32,593 nt of DNA from Oscillospiraceae bacterium (GCA_015068425.1 SVKK01000017.1:8288-40880), one strand, 5' to 3'. Counted from the first letter of the stretch, positions 15,359-23,640 are shown. The notes: a model not told the origin generated them from the letters alone. Program-made: numbers and translations.

Positions 15359-16198
15359 TTAGTTGAGACCGAGGATCTGGCGGGCCTCAGCGGGAGTTGC
15401 AACATCGTTGCCGAACTCGCGGATAACGCGGGCTGCGCGCTCAACGAACTGAACGTTGCTCTCAGCCAGCTGACCCTTTGCATACATAACATTGTCTTCC
15501 ATACCTACACGGATATGACCGCCCATTGCAACAGCGCCGTAGAGCATCTCAAGAGCGCAGTGCCCAACACCGAAGCAGCTCCAGGTGGAACCGGGGCAGA
15601 GGGACTCCATGGTTTCCTTCATGAAGACAAGGTTCTTCATGTTGCCGGGGATGCCGTTTGCGCAGCCCATGCAGAACTGGAAGTGGAGGGGAGCCTTCAG
15701 AACGCCCTTCTTCAGGTAGTAAGCAGCGTTTGCGATCATGCCGGGGTCAAAAGCCTCGATTTCGGGCTTAACGCCCCATTCCTGCATATTGTTGCCAAGC
15801 TCAGTGAGGAAAGCGGGGGTATTGAGGAACAGTGCGCTGTGCATCCAGTTCATGGAACCGCAGTCATAGGATGCCATCTCGGGCTTGATTTCCTTCAGAT
15901 GGATCTGGCGGGTTTCGTCGGAAGCATAGATGTCACCGGAGGTGGTGAGGTTGAGGATAATGTCGCACTCGGGATACTTCTCGCGGAGAAGATCCACGGT
16001 CTCGCGGAACTTATTCTTGTCCATGGTGCCGTTGCCTTCGTCATCACGCATATGGAGGTGAGCGATAGCAGCGCCGGCTTTCCAGCAAGCATATACGTCT
16101 TCAACGATCTCGGCGGGGGTCATGGGAACATTGGGGTTGTTCTCCTTCTTGGGCCATGCGCCGGTGGTTGCGACGGTAATGATGGTTTTCTTTGCCAT
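15359..16198 (-). CDS. BKACE family enzyme, probable triacetate acetoacetate-lyase
   Basis: 279 aa, the standard length for the beta-keto acid cleavage enzyme family (DUF849, founding member 3-keto-5-aminohexanoate cleavage enzyme Kce). The zinc ligands His47 and His49 appear in AHLHMRD and the third, a glutamate, in HIRVGMEDN. The family also shows ILNLTTSG and EAFDPGMI. BKACE enzymes use acetyl-CoA to split a 3-oxo acid into acetoacetate and a new CoA ester. In the anaerobic phloroglucinol pathway a BKACE enzyme cleaves triacetate (3,5-dioxohexanoate) to acetoacetate and acetoacetyl-CoA. The neighbours here supply the preceding three steps and the following CoA transfer, so I assign that role by context. 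Lysine or carnitine routes use relatives but lack support here. Confidence 0.88.
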   Translation of the reverse strand: MAKKTIITVATTGAWPKKENNPNVPMTPAEIVEDVYACWKAGAAIAHLHMRDDEGNGTMDKNKFRETVDLLREKYPECDIILNLTTSGDIYASDETRQIHLKEIKPEMASYDCGSMNWMHSALFLNTPAFLTELGNNMQEWGVKPEIEAFDPGMIANAAYYLKKGVLKAPLHFQFCMGCANGIPGNMKNLVFMKETMESLCPGSTWSCFGVGHCALEMLYGAVAMGGHIRVGMEDNVMYAKGQLAESNVQFVERAARVIREFGNDVATPAEARQILGLN

Positions 16199-16246
16199 CT
16201 TGATATCTCCTTTTGATAAAATAAAAACTTGCGTTAATTTTAAAAT

Positions 16247-16273
16247 GCGGGGGAGCCTTGGGGACTCCCCCGC
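16247..16273 (-). other. Intra-operon GC-rich hairpin (possible attenuator)
   Basis: A 9-bp perfect stem (GCGGGGGAG / CTCCCCCGC) lies in the 91-nt gap between the cyclase-type gene and the BKACE gene. On the minus strand it is followed by ATTTTAAAATTAA, an imperfect U-tract. It could act as a partial terminator or as a 3' end stabiliser of the upstream half of the operon mRNA. Confidence 0.55.
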
Positions 16274-16289
16274 TGAGTTTCAATATGGA

Positions 16290-17303
16290 TTACTTGTTGC
16301 GGTTGAACAGCTTCTGCATGTACTCGAGGCCGCTTGCGCCGTTGCCTTCGGGCTCGCCGTAACCGGTGCCGCAGTACTTGTAGGTACGCTCGGGAACGCC
16401 CTTGACGAGGAGGTCCTCATCGATCTCAGCAGAGCAGCGTGCCATGGAACCGTCGCCCATGTACCAACGGAGGGGGAAGCAGTTGAAACGGAACCATACT
16501 CCGGGAGGGATCATGTCGAGGTCGCCGCCCAGGTTCTCAACGCCAACGATGCCGTGGCCGAGCATCTGCTTGTGGCAGGGCTCCCAGGTGCCCCAGCAGC
16601 CGATAGCTTCCAGATCACCGAACTTCTCGTCGTAAGCTTCCTGGCCGTGGAGGCGGATGTAGTCGAACTTATCGAACTCAGCCCATGCTTCCTCGCCGAA
16701 GAGCTTCTTGTACTCGTTGATGAGGGTGTCGCCGGTTGCGCCCAGCAGATCCATACGGGTCATGCCGTTAAGGCTCATTGCGGTATGGAGGGGATGGTCA
16801 AGAGCCTGGCCGTCCATAGCAACGCACTTAACCTTGTTCTTAACGAACCACTTACCAGCCTCAACGCCGGTACCGGCAGCATAGTGATAGTATGCCTTGG
16901 AGTCGTCGAACAGGCGGTGCATACCGGTGTTCAGGCAGATGATCTTGCCTTCCAGGTCAGCCTGGTTGATGCCGTACTTTTCGCAGGCAGCGTCAAGGTG
17001 CTTATCGGTGATAAGACCCCAGGGCTCGATATCGATCTTCAGAACGACAGCCTGGCCGGTGTAAGCATCGATGGGCATCTCGTGGGAATAACGAGCGCGA
17101 CGGCCGTCGAACTCATACTCCATAACGTGACGGGGAGCATCGCAGTGGGTGCCGGTGTGCATGGTGCAGGTAATTCTCTGGGTGAGAACGCCGCCCTTAG
17201 CCATGGAATGAGCACCAACGATGTCGGGCTTATCGAAGTAGGGCCAACGGGGAATTTCTGCGCTGAAAGGATGGGTCAGGTCAACAAATACGGTTTTTCC
17301 CAT
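16290..17303 (-). CDS. Metal-dependent cyclase-family hydrolase, probable dihydrophloroglucinol cyclohydrolase
   Basis: 337 aa. The cyclase/kynurenine-formamidase (KynB-type) metal motif H-x3-H-x-D-x-P-x-H is intact at residues 49-59 (HTGTHCDAPRH). The N-terminal VDLTHPFSAEIPRWP is also a family feature. The protein is about 100 residues longer than KynB, with an extended C-terminus. In anaerobic phloroglucinol breakdown a member of this family hydrolytically opens the ring of dihydrophloroglucinol, giving 3-hydroxy-5-oxohexanoate. The flanking SDR, HAD-like and BKACE genes are the enzymes before and after that step, so the assignment is good by context. Cytoplasmic, no signal peptide. RBS AGGAGG lies just before the ATG. 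Confidence 0.87.
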   Translation of the reverse strand: MGKTVFVDLTHPFSAEIPRWPYFDKPDIVGAHSMAKGGVLTQRITCTMHTGTHCDAPRHVMEYEFDGRRARYSHEMPIDAYTGQAVVLKIDIEPWGLITDKHLDAACEKYGINQADLEGKIICLNTGMHRLFDDSKAYYHYAAGTGVEAGKWFVKNKVKCVAMDGQALDHPLHTAMSLNGMTRMDLLGATGDTLINEYKKLFGEEAWAEFDKFDYIRLHGQEAYDEKFGDLEAIGCWGTWEPCHKQMLGHGIVGVENLGGDLDMIPPGVWFRFNCFPLRWYMGDGSMARCSAEIDEDLLVKGVPERTYKYCGTGYGEPEGNGASGLEYMQKLFNRNK

Positions 17304-17338
17304 TTTAAGGTTCCTCCTAAGATTATATGTTTATAAAT

Positions 17339-18253
17339 TTAGTTATTCTTGAGCATACGAACGAGATATTCGTTCAGGGCGGCATTGGACTCGGCAATCT
17401 GCTCGGGAGTCCAGCTCTGGAAGCCTTCGCCGCTCTTGAAGCCGAGCTTGCCTTCCTCGCGGAGCTTGGTCAGCAGGGGGCTGGGTTTGTGGGAATCTTC
17501 AAGGTGCTGGAGAATGTAGTCATGGATGTTGTAGGTCAGGTCAAGACCAACCATGTCGGCGTTCTCGATGGGTCCCAGCTGGGGCAGACGCAGACCGAAG
17601 GAATACTTAACAGCCTTGTCAACGGTTGCTGCATCGGCGATGCCGTTCTCAACGATGGAGATGGCTTCGCGCCAGAGAGCGTGCTGCATACGGTTTGCGA
17701 TGAAGCCGGGAACGTCCTTCTTGCAGAGAACGGGCTCCTTGCCAACAGCAGCAAGAACTTCCATAACGGTGTTGGCGGTCTCATCGCTGGTGGCGTCAGA
17801 CTTGACAACCTCAACCAGAGGAATGAGATGGCCGGGATTCCAGAAATGAGTTCCGACGAAGCGCTCGCGGTACTTCAGCTCGGCGCTGATCTCGCTGGGG
17901 CTCATAACGGAGGTATTGGTGCAGAAGATAGTGTCGGGACGGCAGCGCTCTTCCAGCTTTGCGAAAGTCTCGCGCTTGACCTTCATATCCTCAAAAACAG
18001 CCTCGATAACCAGGTCAGCCTTCTTGATAAGATCGCTGTCCAGATCGGTGGTGAAGCTGATACGGCTCAGGCGGGCCTCCAGCTCCTCCTCGGGAAGTCC
18101 GAGGGGCTCGGTGTTCTTGCGGATGCCGGCGTAAACGTCGGTGGGGAAAAGGTCATAAACGGTGATATCGTATGCGGGATTGGAGGAGAACACGAAGGCA
18201 ATGTTCTTGCCCATCATGCCGCCGCCGGCGATAAGTACATTTTTGATTTCCAT
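17339..18253 (-). CDS. 3-hydroxyacyl-CoA-dehydrogenase-like enzyme, probable 3-hydroxy-5-oxohexanoate dehydrogenase
   Basis: 304 aa. The N-terminal NAD domain has GGGMMG at residues 10-15 and an acidic residue (D34) at the end of strand two. Catalytic His136 lies in GTHFWNPGH and the partner Glu148 in LVEVVKSD, then VPGFIANRMQHALWREA opens the C-terminal helical domain. This family oxidises 3-hydroxyacyl-CoAs, but also free 3-hydroxy acids such as carnitine. In this operon the expected substrate is free 3-hydroxy-5-oxohexanoate, oxidised to triacetate. The only acetate-activating genes nearby act after the BKACE step, which fits a CoA-free substrate. The alternative, a crotonate-pathway 3-hydroxybutyryl-CoA dehydrogenase, is less likely because no thiolase or crotonase gene accompanies it. 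Confidence 0.86.
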   Translation of the reverse strand: MEIKNVLIAGGGMMGKNIAFVFSSNPAYDITVYDLFPTDVYAGIRKNTEPLGLPEEELEARLSRISFTTDLDSDLIKKADLVIEAVFEDMKVKRETFAKLEERCRPDTIFCTNTSVMSPSEISAELKYRERFVGTHFWNPGHLIPLVEVVKSDATSDETANTVMEVLAAVGKEPVLCKKDVPGFIANRMQHALWREAISIVENGIADAATVDKAVKYSFGLRLPQLGPIENADMVGLDLTYNIHDYILQHLEDSHKPSPLLTKLREEGKLGFKSGEGFQSWTPEQIAESNAALNEYLVRMLKNN

Positions 18254-18274
18254 ATTCGCCTTTGCCTCGCTTTA

Positions 18275-19084
18275 TCAGACAACCAGGTAACCGCCGGAGC
18301 AGTCGCAGTTGGCGCCGGTGATGAAGTTGGAAGCATCGGAAGAGAGGAAGAGAGAATAGCCAACGAAATCGGAGGGCTCAGCAAGACGTCCGATGGGCTC
18401 GCGGGCCAGGAAGTTTTTGTAGACAGCAGACTCGGGGTCGAACATCCACTCGGTGAGCTCGGAGCGGAAAACGGTGGGGCAAATGGAGTTTACGCAGATG
18501 CCGTACTTTGCGCTCAGGTCGCATGCAAGGCAGGATACCATCAGGTCAGCGCCGCCCTTGGAGGTGCAGTAACCGGTGTAGTTAGCCATGCCGCGCTTGG
18601 AGCGCTGAGAGGTGACGACGACCATCTTGCCGCCCTTAACGCCGGTCTCTTCAACCTGCTTGACCATCTGGTGAGCAACAGCCTTGGTGACAACATAAAC
18701 GCTCTTGCAGTCTGCGTCCATGATGTACTGCCAATCCTCAACGGACTGCTCGAGAACGTTCATGGGCTTGTTGTAGCCGTGGCAGACAGCCAGGATGTCG
18801 ATGCGGCCATACTTTTCAACGCAGGCAGCAACAACAGCGTCGAACTGCTCAACATTGGAGGGGTCAGCGGTAGCAAATGCGCAGTCGATGCCTTCAGCAA
18901 CGAACTCGTCCTGAAGAGCCTGGAGCTTTCCTGCATTGCGGCCGGTCATGAAGACCTTTGCGCCTGCATAGCCATAAGCCTTTGCGAGAACGCAGCCCAG
19001 AGCGCCGGTAGCGCCGGTAACGAGAGCAACCTTGCCCTCAACGGAAAACATATTGTTTACAAAACTTTTTTCAACAGCAACCAT
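18275..19084 (-). CDS. Short-chain dehydrogenase/reductase, probable phloroglucinol reductase
   Basis: 269 aa. The SDR nucleotide motif is TGATGALG at residues 23-30, with a following FMTGRN segment whose arginine fits NADPH preference. The catalytic residues are Ser159 in VVVTSQRSK, Tyr172 and Lys176 in YCTSK. The usual NNAG strand is replaced by VCHGYNKP. An NADPH-dependent SDR starts anaerobic phloroglucinol degradation by reducing the ring to dihydrophloroglucinol, and the next three enzymes of that route are encoded immediately downstream. The ATG at 19084 has GGAGG 9 nt upstream. A generic 3-oxoacyl reductase or gluconate 5-dehydrogenase would look similar, so the assignment depends on gene order. 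Confidence 0.86.
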   Translation of the reverse strand: MVAVEKSFVNNMFSVEGKVALVTGATGALGCVLAKAYGYAGAKVFMTGRNAGKLQALQDEFVAEGIDCAFATADPSNVEQFDAVVAACVEKYGRIDILAVCHGYNKPMNVLEQSVEDWQYIMDADCKSVYVVTKAVAHQMVKQVEETGVKGGKMVVVTSQRSKRGMANYTGYCTSKGGADLMVSCLACDLSAKYGICVNSICPTVFRSELTEWMFDPESAVYKNFLAREPIGRLAEPSDFVGYSLFLSSDASNFITGANCDCSGGYLVV

Positions 19085-19113
19085 TTTGGTTTTCCTCCGT
19101 TAATAATTATTTG

Positions 19114-19464
19114 TTATGCCTGGGGATAGTTTATAATAACAAGCATCTTTGCAGGCTTGTCGCTTGCGTTTACAAGTCCGCGGCCCTCATTGGGGGGGAA
19201 GGAGATGGACTGCATGGGGCCGACAACATACTTATTGCCTTCCTTGTCGGTGATGGTCATTTCGCCTTCGAGGACGAAGTAAACCTTCTCCAGGGGGTTA
19301 TCGTCATATGCCCAGTCTGCGCCGCCGCCGGGTTCAAACTCGGAAATGCCGATCCAGAACTTGTCTGCATTGGTTTCATCTTTGCCGTGGTAACGTTTGC
19401 AGGTCACGCCGAAGTGGCCGGCAGGAAAATAGGGTTCCAGTTCTTCATAAGTACGTTTAATCAT
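19114..19464 (-). CDS. Small cupin-domain protein, first gene of operon B
   Basis: 116 aa from the ATG at 19464. An in-frame ATG at 19470 is only 3 nt from the AAAGGA ribosome site and a far upstream one at 19521 lies within the promoter leader. The chain shows a single cupin barrel: ADWAYDDNPLEKVYFVLEGEMTI (motif 1 region, with few metal-binding histidines), then GPMQSISFPPNEGRGLVN (motif 2 region). The metal ligands of typical cupins are mostly replaced, so a non-enzymatic, isomerase or ligand-binding role is possible. It is the promoter-proximal gene, 29 nt before the SDR gene. In a phloroglucinol route it might help tautomerise or bind an intermediate; that is speculation. Confidence 0.85.
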   Translation of the reverse strand: MIKRTYEELEPYFPAGHFGVTCKRYHGKDETNADKFWIGISEFEPGGGADWAYDDNPLEKVYFVLEGEMTITDKEGNKYVVGPMQSISFPPNEGRGLVNASDKPAKMLVIINYPQA

Positions 19465-19524
19465 AGCCATATTTCCTTTCTTTTTGCAAAAATTGCATTT
19501 TGTTACAGCACAATGCTTCATAAT

Positions 19525-19554
19525 ATTTTACACCTCTTGCAGCCGTATTGTCAA
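19525..19554 (-). promoter_or_regulatory. Sigma-A promoter of operon B
   Basis: On the minus strand, a perfect -35 TTGACA at 19554-19549, an 18-nt spacer and -10 TAAAAT at 19530-19525. The start point would be near 19518, giving a leader of about 55 nt before the cupin start. The 19555-19658 stretch towards the LysR promoter is AT-rich and is the expected LysR binding area. Confidence 0.75.
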
Positions 19555-19658
19555 TTAACTAACAGCAACAAAATAGGTGTTCAAAATTGTTTATGAGGCA
19601 CTAAAGAGGGCATAGTTTCGCCATCTTTTCACGCAATAAAATTATATATCATAATGCC

Positions 19659-19687
19659 TTGATTAGCTACTGAAAATGTTGTAAAAT
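19659..19687 (+). promoter_or_regulatory. Promoter of the divergent LysR operon
   Basis: -35 TTGATT at 19659-19664, a 17-nt spacer and -10 TAAAAT at 19682-19687. It faces away from the operon B promoter about 105 nt away. The LysR gene start at 19734 has GGAGG at 19720-19724. Confidence 0.65.
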
Positions 19688-19733
19688 AATTATAACCTTT
19701 TGGTTAATCCGTCGAAAACGGAGGAATGATAAA

Positions 19734-20603
19734 ATGACAAACGGACAGATAAACTGCTTTTTGAAGGTTGTTGACGAGGGCAGCTTTGCAAAAGCCGCAG
19801 CGGCTCTTTTTATTTCCCAGCCCGCGATAAGCAAAAGCATATCCAAAATGGAGGAGGAGTTGGGTTTTGACCTGCTGGAGCGCAAAATAGGCGCTTTGCA
19901 GCCAACTGCCGCCGGACGGGCTCTCTACCATTTCTTCAAGACAAGTCTTGAAAATTATAATGAGCTCATAGCCGAGATACAGGCCTCTCTCTCCAAGCTA
20001 AGCGGCACTGTTAGACTGGGCTGTCCCGAAACATGGAACCCCTCCAAGTTTTACGACAAAATAATCGAACATTTTGAAAGACTTTATCCTTCTGTAAGCC
20101 TTAGTTTGGAGTGCGGGTCTATCCCCCACCTTATTTCCAAGCTCCAATCGGGTAAGCTGGATATAATCATAAGCCACGAGTTCCATCCCCCCGTGCAGTA
20201 CGGCTTCACTGTTCGCCGTCTTACGGATACTGGCTGCGGCCTGCTCTACTCCAATGCATATTTCAAGGATGTGCAGAGTCTTTCCGACTTGAAGGACGTG
20301 GATTTCCTGCATTTTGACAGCGATGTTGAAAAGAAATTCAGCACCCTTGTAAAGCGCGTTTGCCAAAACTCCGGCTTCTATCCCAGCTTCAAAAACTGCG
20401 GGCAGTTTGCTTCCGCACTTTTCAAAATGTCCTGCGGTCAGGGTGTGATGTTCTTCACGGATTGGGACAATGCAATCAACAACAGTTCCTACACCTACCT
20501 GCCTCTCGATTACCGCTGCACGGTAAACATCATATATCCCTCCGTTGCGCAAAATGCCAAAACCCACATTTTCGCTGAAGAGCTCATAAAGCTCTTCGGC
20601 TAA
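19734..20603 (+). CDS. LysR-family transcriptional regulator, likely controls operon B
   Basis: 289 aa. The N-terminal winged helix-turn-helix covers residues 1-60, with GSFAKAAAALFISQPAISKS as recognition region and LLERKIGALQPTAAG after it. The remainder is the co-inducer-binding domain, with the hinge-adjacent GTVRLGCPETWNPSKF. It is divergent from the phloroglucinol-type operon across a 263-nt control region carrying both promoters, the standard design for a LysR activator that senses a pathway metabolite. The likely inducer would be phloroglucinol or an intermediate (inference). Two unrelated-looking genes, an M42 peptidase and an acetyltransferase, follow on the same strand. Confidence 0.93.
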   Translation: MTNGQINCFLKVVDEGSFAKAAAALFISQPAISKSISKMEEELGFDLLERKIGALQPTAAGRALYHFFKTSLENYNELIAEIQASLSKLSGTVRLGCPETWNPSKFYDKIIEHFERLYPSVSLSLECGSIPHLISKLQSGKLDIIISHEFHPPVQYGFTVRRLTDTGCGLLYSNAYFKDVQSLSDLKDVDFLHFDSDVEKKFSTLVKRVCQNSGFYPSFKNCGQFASALFKMSCGQGVMFFTDWDNAINNSSYTYLPLDYRCTVNIIYPSVAQNAKTHIFAEELIKLFG

Positions 20604-20631
20604 AACAGCGTGAAAAAAAGGAGACCCATTT

Positions 20632-21708
20632 ATGAAAGAGCGCTCACTTAACATACTCAGGGAACTTTCCAACTCTCCCGGGGCCTCCGGCTTTGAAGAT
20701 GCCGTTGTTGCTGTGGGACGCAAATATGCGGAAGGCATAGGCAAATTGGAGGAAGATTTTCTCCGCAACCTTTATATCCACCGCAAGGAAAACACCGGCT
20801 CAAAGCCCATCGTTATGCTGGATGCCCACTCCGACGAGGTGGGTCTCATTATCCAGCATATCAAGCCAAACGGAACCCTCCGTTTCCTCCCTCTTGGGGG
20901 CTGGAACAAAAACGCCCTCCCCTCCAGCAAGGTTCTTGTACGCAACGCTCTCGGAGAATATATCCCGGGCATTATCGCTGCAAAGCCCGTTCATTTTATG
21001 AGCGCCGCGGAGAGGCAAAATTCCGGTATGGAAATTGACGATATGATTATCGATATCGGTGCCCGCTCCGCAAAGGAGGCAAAGGAGGATTTCCATATCC
21101 GCATAGGCGAGCCCGCCGTTCCAGCAACAGAATTTGAATATGATGAAAAGCATGATCTTCTTTTCGGCAAGGGATTTGACTGCCGCATAGGCTGCGCCGC
21201 CATGCTTGAGGCGCTGCTTCGTCTGGAAGGACGGGAACTGCCCTGCGATGTGGTTGCCGTTCTCTCCACTCAGGAGGAACTGGGTCTCAGAAGCAGCAAG
21301 GTCACTGCAAACCGCGTAAAACCCGATGCCGCAATCGTTATGGAAGGCTGCCCCGCTGACGACACCTTCACCGAGGAATATGCCATCCAAACCGCTCTGG
21401 GCAAAGGTCCCATGTTCCGCCACATGGATGTTTCCGCAATATGCTCTCCCCGCTTCCAGCGCTTTACCCTTGATCTGGCGGAGAAAAAGGGCATCCCCGT
21501 TCAGGAGGCAGTGAGAAAAGGCGGCGGAAACAATGCCGCCTCAATCCAGACCACCTTAGACGGTGCTCCCTCCGTTGTTGCGGGCATACCCGTCCGCTAC
21601 GCCCACACCACCAACTGCATAAGCTCCGGTGCGGATTTTGAAACCACCGTTGAAATGATCATTGCCCTTCTTGAAAACCTTACCCCCGAAGTTATCGCAA
21701 GCTTCTGA
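20632..21708 (+). CDS. M42 family metallo-aminopeptidase
   Basis: 358 aa, the usual length for M42 (glutamyl aminopeptidase/deblocking aminopeptidase, often annotated endoglucanase). The two-metal site is complete: His66 in LDAHSDEVG, Asp183 in GFDCRIG, the catalytic Glu215 with Glu216 in TQEELGLRSS, Glu238 in VMEGCP and His325 in RYAHTT. It is a cytoplasmic, probably tetrahedral dodecameric peptidase that trims peptides, with preference unknown. It follows the LysR gene by 28 nt with RBS AGGAG and precedes an acetyltransferase. No evident link to the aromatic pathway; it may simply share the LysR transcript, or hydrolyse an amide-linked substrate. Confidence 0.93.
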   Translation: MKERSLNILRELSNSPGASGFEDAVVAVGRKYAEGIGKLEEDFLRNLYIHRKENTGSKPIVMLDAHSDEVGLIIQHIKPNGTLRFLPLGGWNKNALPSSKVLVRNALGEYIPGIIAAKPVHFMSAAERQNSGMEIDDMIIDIGARSAKEAKEDFHIRIGEPAVPATEFEYDEKHDLLFGKGFDCRIGCAAMLEALLRLEGRELPCDVVAVLSTQEELGLRSSKVTANRVKPDAAIVMEGCPADDTFTEEYAIQTALGKGPMFRHMDVSAICSPRFQRFTLDLAEKKGIPVQEAVRKGGGNNAASIQTTLDGAPSVVAGIPVRYAHTTNCISSGADFETTVEMIIALLENLTPEVIASF

Positions 21709-21750
21709 AAATATTTTCAGCCGCATCTTTTTGATAGGAGGATAAGTGAA

Positions 21751-22311
21751 ATGACCGAAAAGGAAAAAATGCTTTGCGGCCAATGGCATGATGCGAATTT
21801 CGATGAGGCCCTGCTGAAAGAGAGAAGCGCCGCGGAGGGGCTGTGCTATGATTTTAATATGGCAAAGCCGGGCAGCGAGGAACAAAGCTCAGCTTTGCAG
21901 AAGCTCCTTGGCACCACCCTGCCGGAGGGGCTTACCGTATTGGCACCTGCTTACTTCGACTACGGCATATACACCGACTTTGGCAAGGGTACATTTGTGA
22001 ATCACGGCTGTTATTTTATGGACGGCGGAAAAATTCATATCGGTGAAAATGTATTCATCGGTCCTTTTTGCGGTTTTTACACCGCGTCCCACCCCTTAAA
22101 CTATGAGGAAAGAAACAAAGGCCTTGAAAGAGCCTTGCCAATCGTGGTGGGAGATAATTGCTGGTTTGGAGCAAATGTCTCCGTCCTGCAGGGAGTTACC
22201 ATCGGCGCGGGCTGCGTAATAGCAGCCGGAAGCGTTGTCACCGAGGACATACCGGAAAACTGTTTGGTTGCAGGTGTTCCCGCCACTATTAAAAAGCGCT
22301 TGAATCTTTGA
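21751..22311 (+). CDS. Hexapeptide-repeat O-acetyltransferase (maltose/galactoside acetyltransferase type)
   Basis: 186 aa. The N-terminal helical part (residues 1-55) has the Mac-type start EKEKMLCGQWHDANFD. The left-handed beta-helix then follows, with hexapeptide turns such as IHIGENVFIGP, PIVVGDNCWFGAN, VTIGAGCVIAAGSVV and the closing VAGVPATIKK. The family catalytic histidine lies in TASHPL. These trimeric enzymes transfer acetyl from acetyl-CoA to sugar hydroxyls. The substrate could also be a glycoside or a plant metabolite; the sequence does not tell. RBS AGGAGG lies before the ATG at 21751, and a strong terminator closes the operon 30 nt after the stop. Confidence 0.93.
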   Translation: MTEKEKMLCGQWHDANFDEALLKERSAAEGLCYDFNMAKPGSEEQSSALQKLLGTTLPEGLTVLAPAYFDYGIYTDFGKGTFVNHGCYFMDGGKIHIGENVFIGPFCGFYTASHPLNYEERNKGLERALPIVVGDNCWFGANVSVLQGVTIGAGCVIAAGSVVTEDIPENCLVAGVPATIKKRLNL

Positions 22312-22340
22312 TAAATTACGTTTTGTCTGATTTGAAACAG

Positions 22341-22387
22341 AATAAATAAAATCCGGACTGCGTGTTGCAGTCCGGATTTTATTTATT
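22341..22387. terminator. Bidirectional Rho-independent terminator
   Basis: Perfect 21-bp arms (22341-22361 and 22367-22387) with a 5-nt loop, A/T-rich outside and GC-rich inside. It lies between the convergent acetyltransferase and URO-D-like genes and overlaps the last base pairs before the URO-D-like stop codon. Confidence 0.92.
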
Positions 22388-23621
22388 ATTTCAAATATTT
22401 GCCGTAGCTGAATACTGTGTCCTTCCATGCCTCCATATTCTCCATCTTTACCTGGTCGAGGGCAAGGCTGTTGCTCATGATATATCCTCCGCCGGGCGCA
22501 AGGAGGTCAATCATGCGCTTTGTGTGGTCAATAACTCTCTGCTTATCTCCATACATAAGATACTCCGTAGGCATACCGCCGGCTATGCAGGCAGTGCCGC
22601 CGAGAATTTCCTTGGCCTTCACAAGGTCAACATCCTCGAAGAAATAGATAACCTTGCCCTTGGGCACATCGGCAAGAACCTCAAGACGGGTTTGGTATTT
22701 ACCTTCGCACATAACGATGGGGGTCATCCCCTCGTCTATAAGCAGATTCAGCAGTTTCTTAAGTCCGGGCCAATAGAAGCGCTTATAGTTTTCCAGACTC
22801 ATGAAGTTATCCATACCGCAATGGAGAGGCACAAAAACATATTTTGCTTTCTGCATCTTTGCATTGGCTATGCTTGTGGGGAAATGTCTTTCGCAAATCT
22901 CAAGAGCTTTTTCAAGGCGTTCCGGGTCTTCAATGCAGTCCATGCAGGCTTCCATTATTCCACGGATATGGTCGGCATACTCATCAAAGGGACACATGCA
23001 AACGCTTCCGCCAAAGGGGATGAATCCGCGCTCCACGCAGTGGACAGCGCGCTGACCCACCTTGCCCAGATTCTCCATTATGTGCTTGCCAGTATCTATC
23101 ATGGCCTGCAGAGTTTCCTGCATGGGAGGCGTGCCGAGGGCAGACAGAGCATAAATGACACTATTGCACATAGAGTTGGGATTGAGCATGGCAAGAGGCT
23201 CCAAGGCGGCATATTTGCGGGGAAGCACCTTGCTGAACAAAAACCAGCTGGGATCGCGGAGGAAATCATCAAACTCCTCGTCCTTCAAAAACTGCTTGTC
23301 AATATACTGATAAGGCACATCGTCCCCAAGATTATAGAGCTTGCCGGGAAAACGGGCGCAGGTGGATTTCATGCGCTCCATGGCCGGTGCGGGAAACACA
23401 GAGGGCAAATTCACAAGGTCAGGCTCAAAACGGTCCAGCACAGCATCCACACTGGGGCCAAGCACAGAAGGATCTCTCATGCTCTCTCCGAAGGAGACGC
23501 CATAGTTGAGCTGGAAGAAATTATTGAAAGTGGGAATAAAGGGAACTCTGTCAGGCTCCTGAAGGGAAACAGCAGTCTGAACTCGCATATCGCGCTGAGC
23601 GATTGGAGGCATAAAGTCCAT
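22386..23621 (-). CDS. Uroporphyrinogen decarboxylase-family protein (MtaA-like)
   Basis: 411 aa, longer than HemE (about 350). Fold signatures of the URO-D/MtaA superfamily can be seen: the N-terminal EPDRVPFIPTFNNFFQL, GGSVCMCPFDEYADHI in the middle, VPLHCGMDNFMS as a possible zinc-binding His-x-Cys-type segment, and GGYIMSNSLAL at the C-terminus. HemE arginine motifs are not recognisable and no other heme genes are nearby, so a catabolic role is more likely. Relatives include methylcobamide:CoM or tetrahydrofolate methyltransferases and proteins of aromatic O-demethylation clusters. It is the last gene of operon C, 19 nt after the Old Yellow Enzyme-type gene. Methyl-group handling from methoxylated polyphenols is one possibility. 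RBS AAAGGAG precedes the ATG. Confidence 0.85.
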   Translation of the reverse strand: MDFMPPIAQRDMRVQTAVSLQEPDRVPFIPTFNNFFQLNYGVSFGESMRDPSVLGPSVDAVLDRFEPDLVNLPSVFPAPAMERMKSTCARFPGKLYNLGDDVPYQYIDKQFLKDEEFDDFLRDPSWFLFSKVLPRKYAALEPLAMLNPNSMCNSVIYALSALGTPPMQETLQAMIDTGKHIMENLGKVGQRAVHCVERGFIPFGGSVCMCPFDEYADHIRGIMEACMDCIEDPERLEKALEICERHFPTSIANAKMQKAKYVFVPLHCGMDNFMSLENYKRFYWPGLKKLLNLLIDEGMTPIVMCEGKYQTRLEVLADVPKGKVIYFFEDVDLVKAKEILGGTACIAGGMPTEYLMYGDKQRVIDHTKRMIDLLAPGGGYIMSNSLALDQVKMENMEAWKDTVFSYGKYLK

Positions 23622-23640
23622 ATTTTTTCTCCTTTAACTA

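Noticed and set aside
13785-18253. Lysine fermentation or carnitine degradation operon
   Set aside because: BKACE, CoA-transferase and a HAD-like dehydrogenase also occur there, but kamA/kamDE, kdd and kal or carnitine-specific genes are absent, while the SDR and cyclase-family enzymes match the phloroglucinol route.
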